DNA from: Planctomycetota bacterium
GTDB taxonomy: Bacteria > Planctomycetota > Phycisphaerae > UBA1845 > UTPLA1
NCBI GenBank assembly: GCA_003576905.1
Contig: QEVG01000002.1
Span: forward strand, 1 to 64,000
Direction: 5' to 3'
DNA: 64,000 nt
Both the position numbers and the translations under genes were made by a program. The first letter of the stretch is position 1; every line of letters begins with the position of its first letter. The notes beneath the pieces are model-generated. The model was given only the letters and a program-made list of their open reading frames with translations. It made no database searches and was not told where the DNA came from. Below, piece by piece: positions 63,737 to 64,000 of this stretch.

Positions 63737-64000
63737 CCCCAGCGAGGAACTTCGCGACCAGCTCCTGGCCGTCGGTGCGATTCCCCCGGCGCAGATTCAG
63801 GAGTTCGAGGCCGAGGCCCGCGAGTCGGACACGGACCTCGAAACGGTAATCCGCAAGCGGCGCGTGCTCAGCGAGACGAACTTGCACGCGCTGCGCGCCA
63901 TGCGCCTCGGCGCGCCGTATTGCAACCTGTCCGATTTCATCCCCCGGTTGCAGAACGCGGAACTGATCGACGAGGCGCTCGCCCGGCGGCATACGATGTT
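63726..64000 (+). CDS. PilB/GspE-type ATPase, N-terminal fragment (cut by window end)
   Basis: The first 91 residues of a gene that continues past the right edge. GTG start with GGAGG eight bases upstream. Residues about 30-90 (VIRKRRVLSETNLHALRAMRLGAPYCNLSD, then ELIDEALARRH) match the MshEN domain at the N-terminus of type IV pilus or type II secretion assembly ATPases, which binds cyclic di-GMP in MshE. The nucleotide-binding domain is not in the window. The overlap with the PilZ gene points to one cyclic di-GMP-linked pilus system. Confidence 0.75.
   Translation, partial: MALSPSEELRDQLLAVGAIPPAQIQEFEAEARESDTDLETVIRKRRVLSETNLHALRAMRLGAPYCNLSDFIPRLQNAELIDEALARRHTM

Overview
The window is a 64 kb GC-rich bacterial chromosome segment, almost fully coding, with no tRNA, rRNA, CRISPR array, insertion sequence or phage gene that I can see. 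Several features suggest a planctomycete, probably of the Phycisphaerae type: a PEP-CTERM secreted protein, large membrane Ser/Thr kinases beside ECF-type sigma factors, a sigma factor with a zinc-finger-like tail, and enlarged ribosomal proteins (L14, L15, L17, L23). The assignment is inferred from gene content; no marker phylogeny was possible.

Layout. 0.5-4.5 kb (minus strand): a putative lipoprotein, a secreted trypsin-like protease, purF and a small Tyr/Asp-repeat secreted protein with its own terminator. 5-15.4 kb (plus): an FHA-domain protein and a multi-pass Ser/Thr kinase in one operon, a sigma factor whose C-terminus resembles a zinc anti-sigma domain, a large unrecognised secreted protein and an SppA-type signal peptide peptidase. 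15.5-29 kb: DUF309 protein, carB-carA (in that order), a minus-strand asd / HD-domain / M1 aminopeptidase operon, kynB-like cyclase, AraC regulator, LolA-like protein and the PEP-CTERM protein.

29.2-48.9 kb is a translation block: fusA, then a continuous S10-spc-alpha superoperon (rpsJ to rplQ), including secY, adk, map and rpoA, followed by a HIT hydrolase. It has its own promoter before rpsJ. tuf, rpsL, rpsG, rpmD and infA are absent from their usual places. rpmJ (38 codons) is present.

49-64 kb: a secreted CARDB/NHL-repeat protein; a minus-strand operon of ECF sigma, membrane anti-sigma-like protein and beta-propeller lipoprotein, linked by two ATGA overlaps; a membrane pseudokinase (Gly loop and DFG Asp lost); an RND efflux pair; a fumarylacetoacetase-family hydrolase; a PilZ protein; and the start of a PilB/GspE-type ATPase cut by the window edge.

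The best candidates for something new are the sigma factor with a built-in Cys3His zinc-like module next to the FHA-kinase pair, the pseudokinase next to a second sigma/anti-sigma system, and the Tyr/Asp repeat protein.
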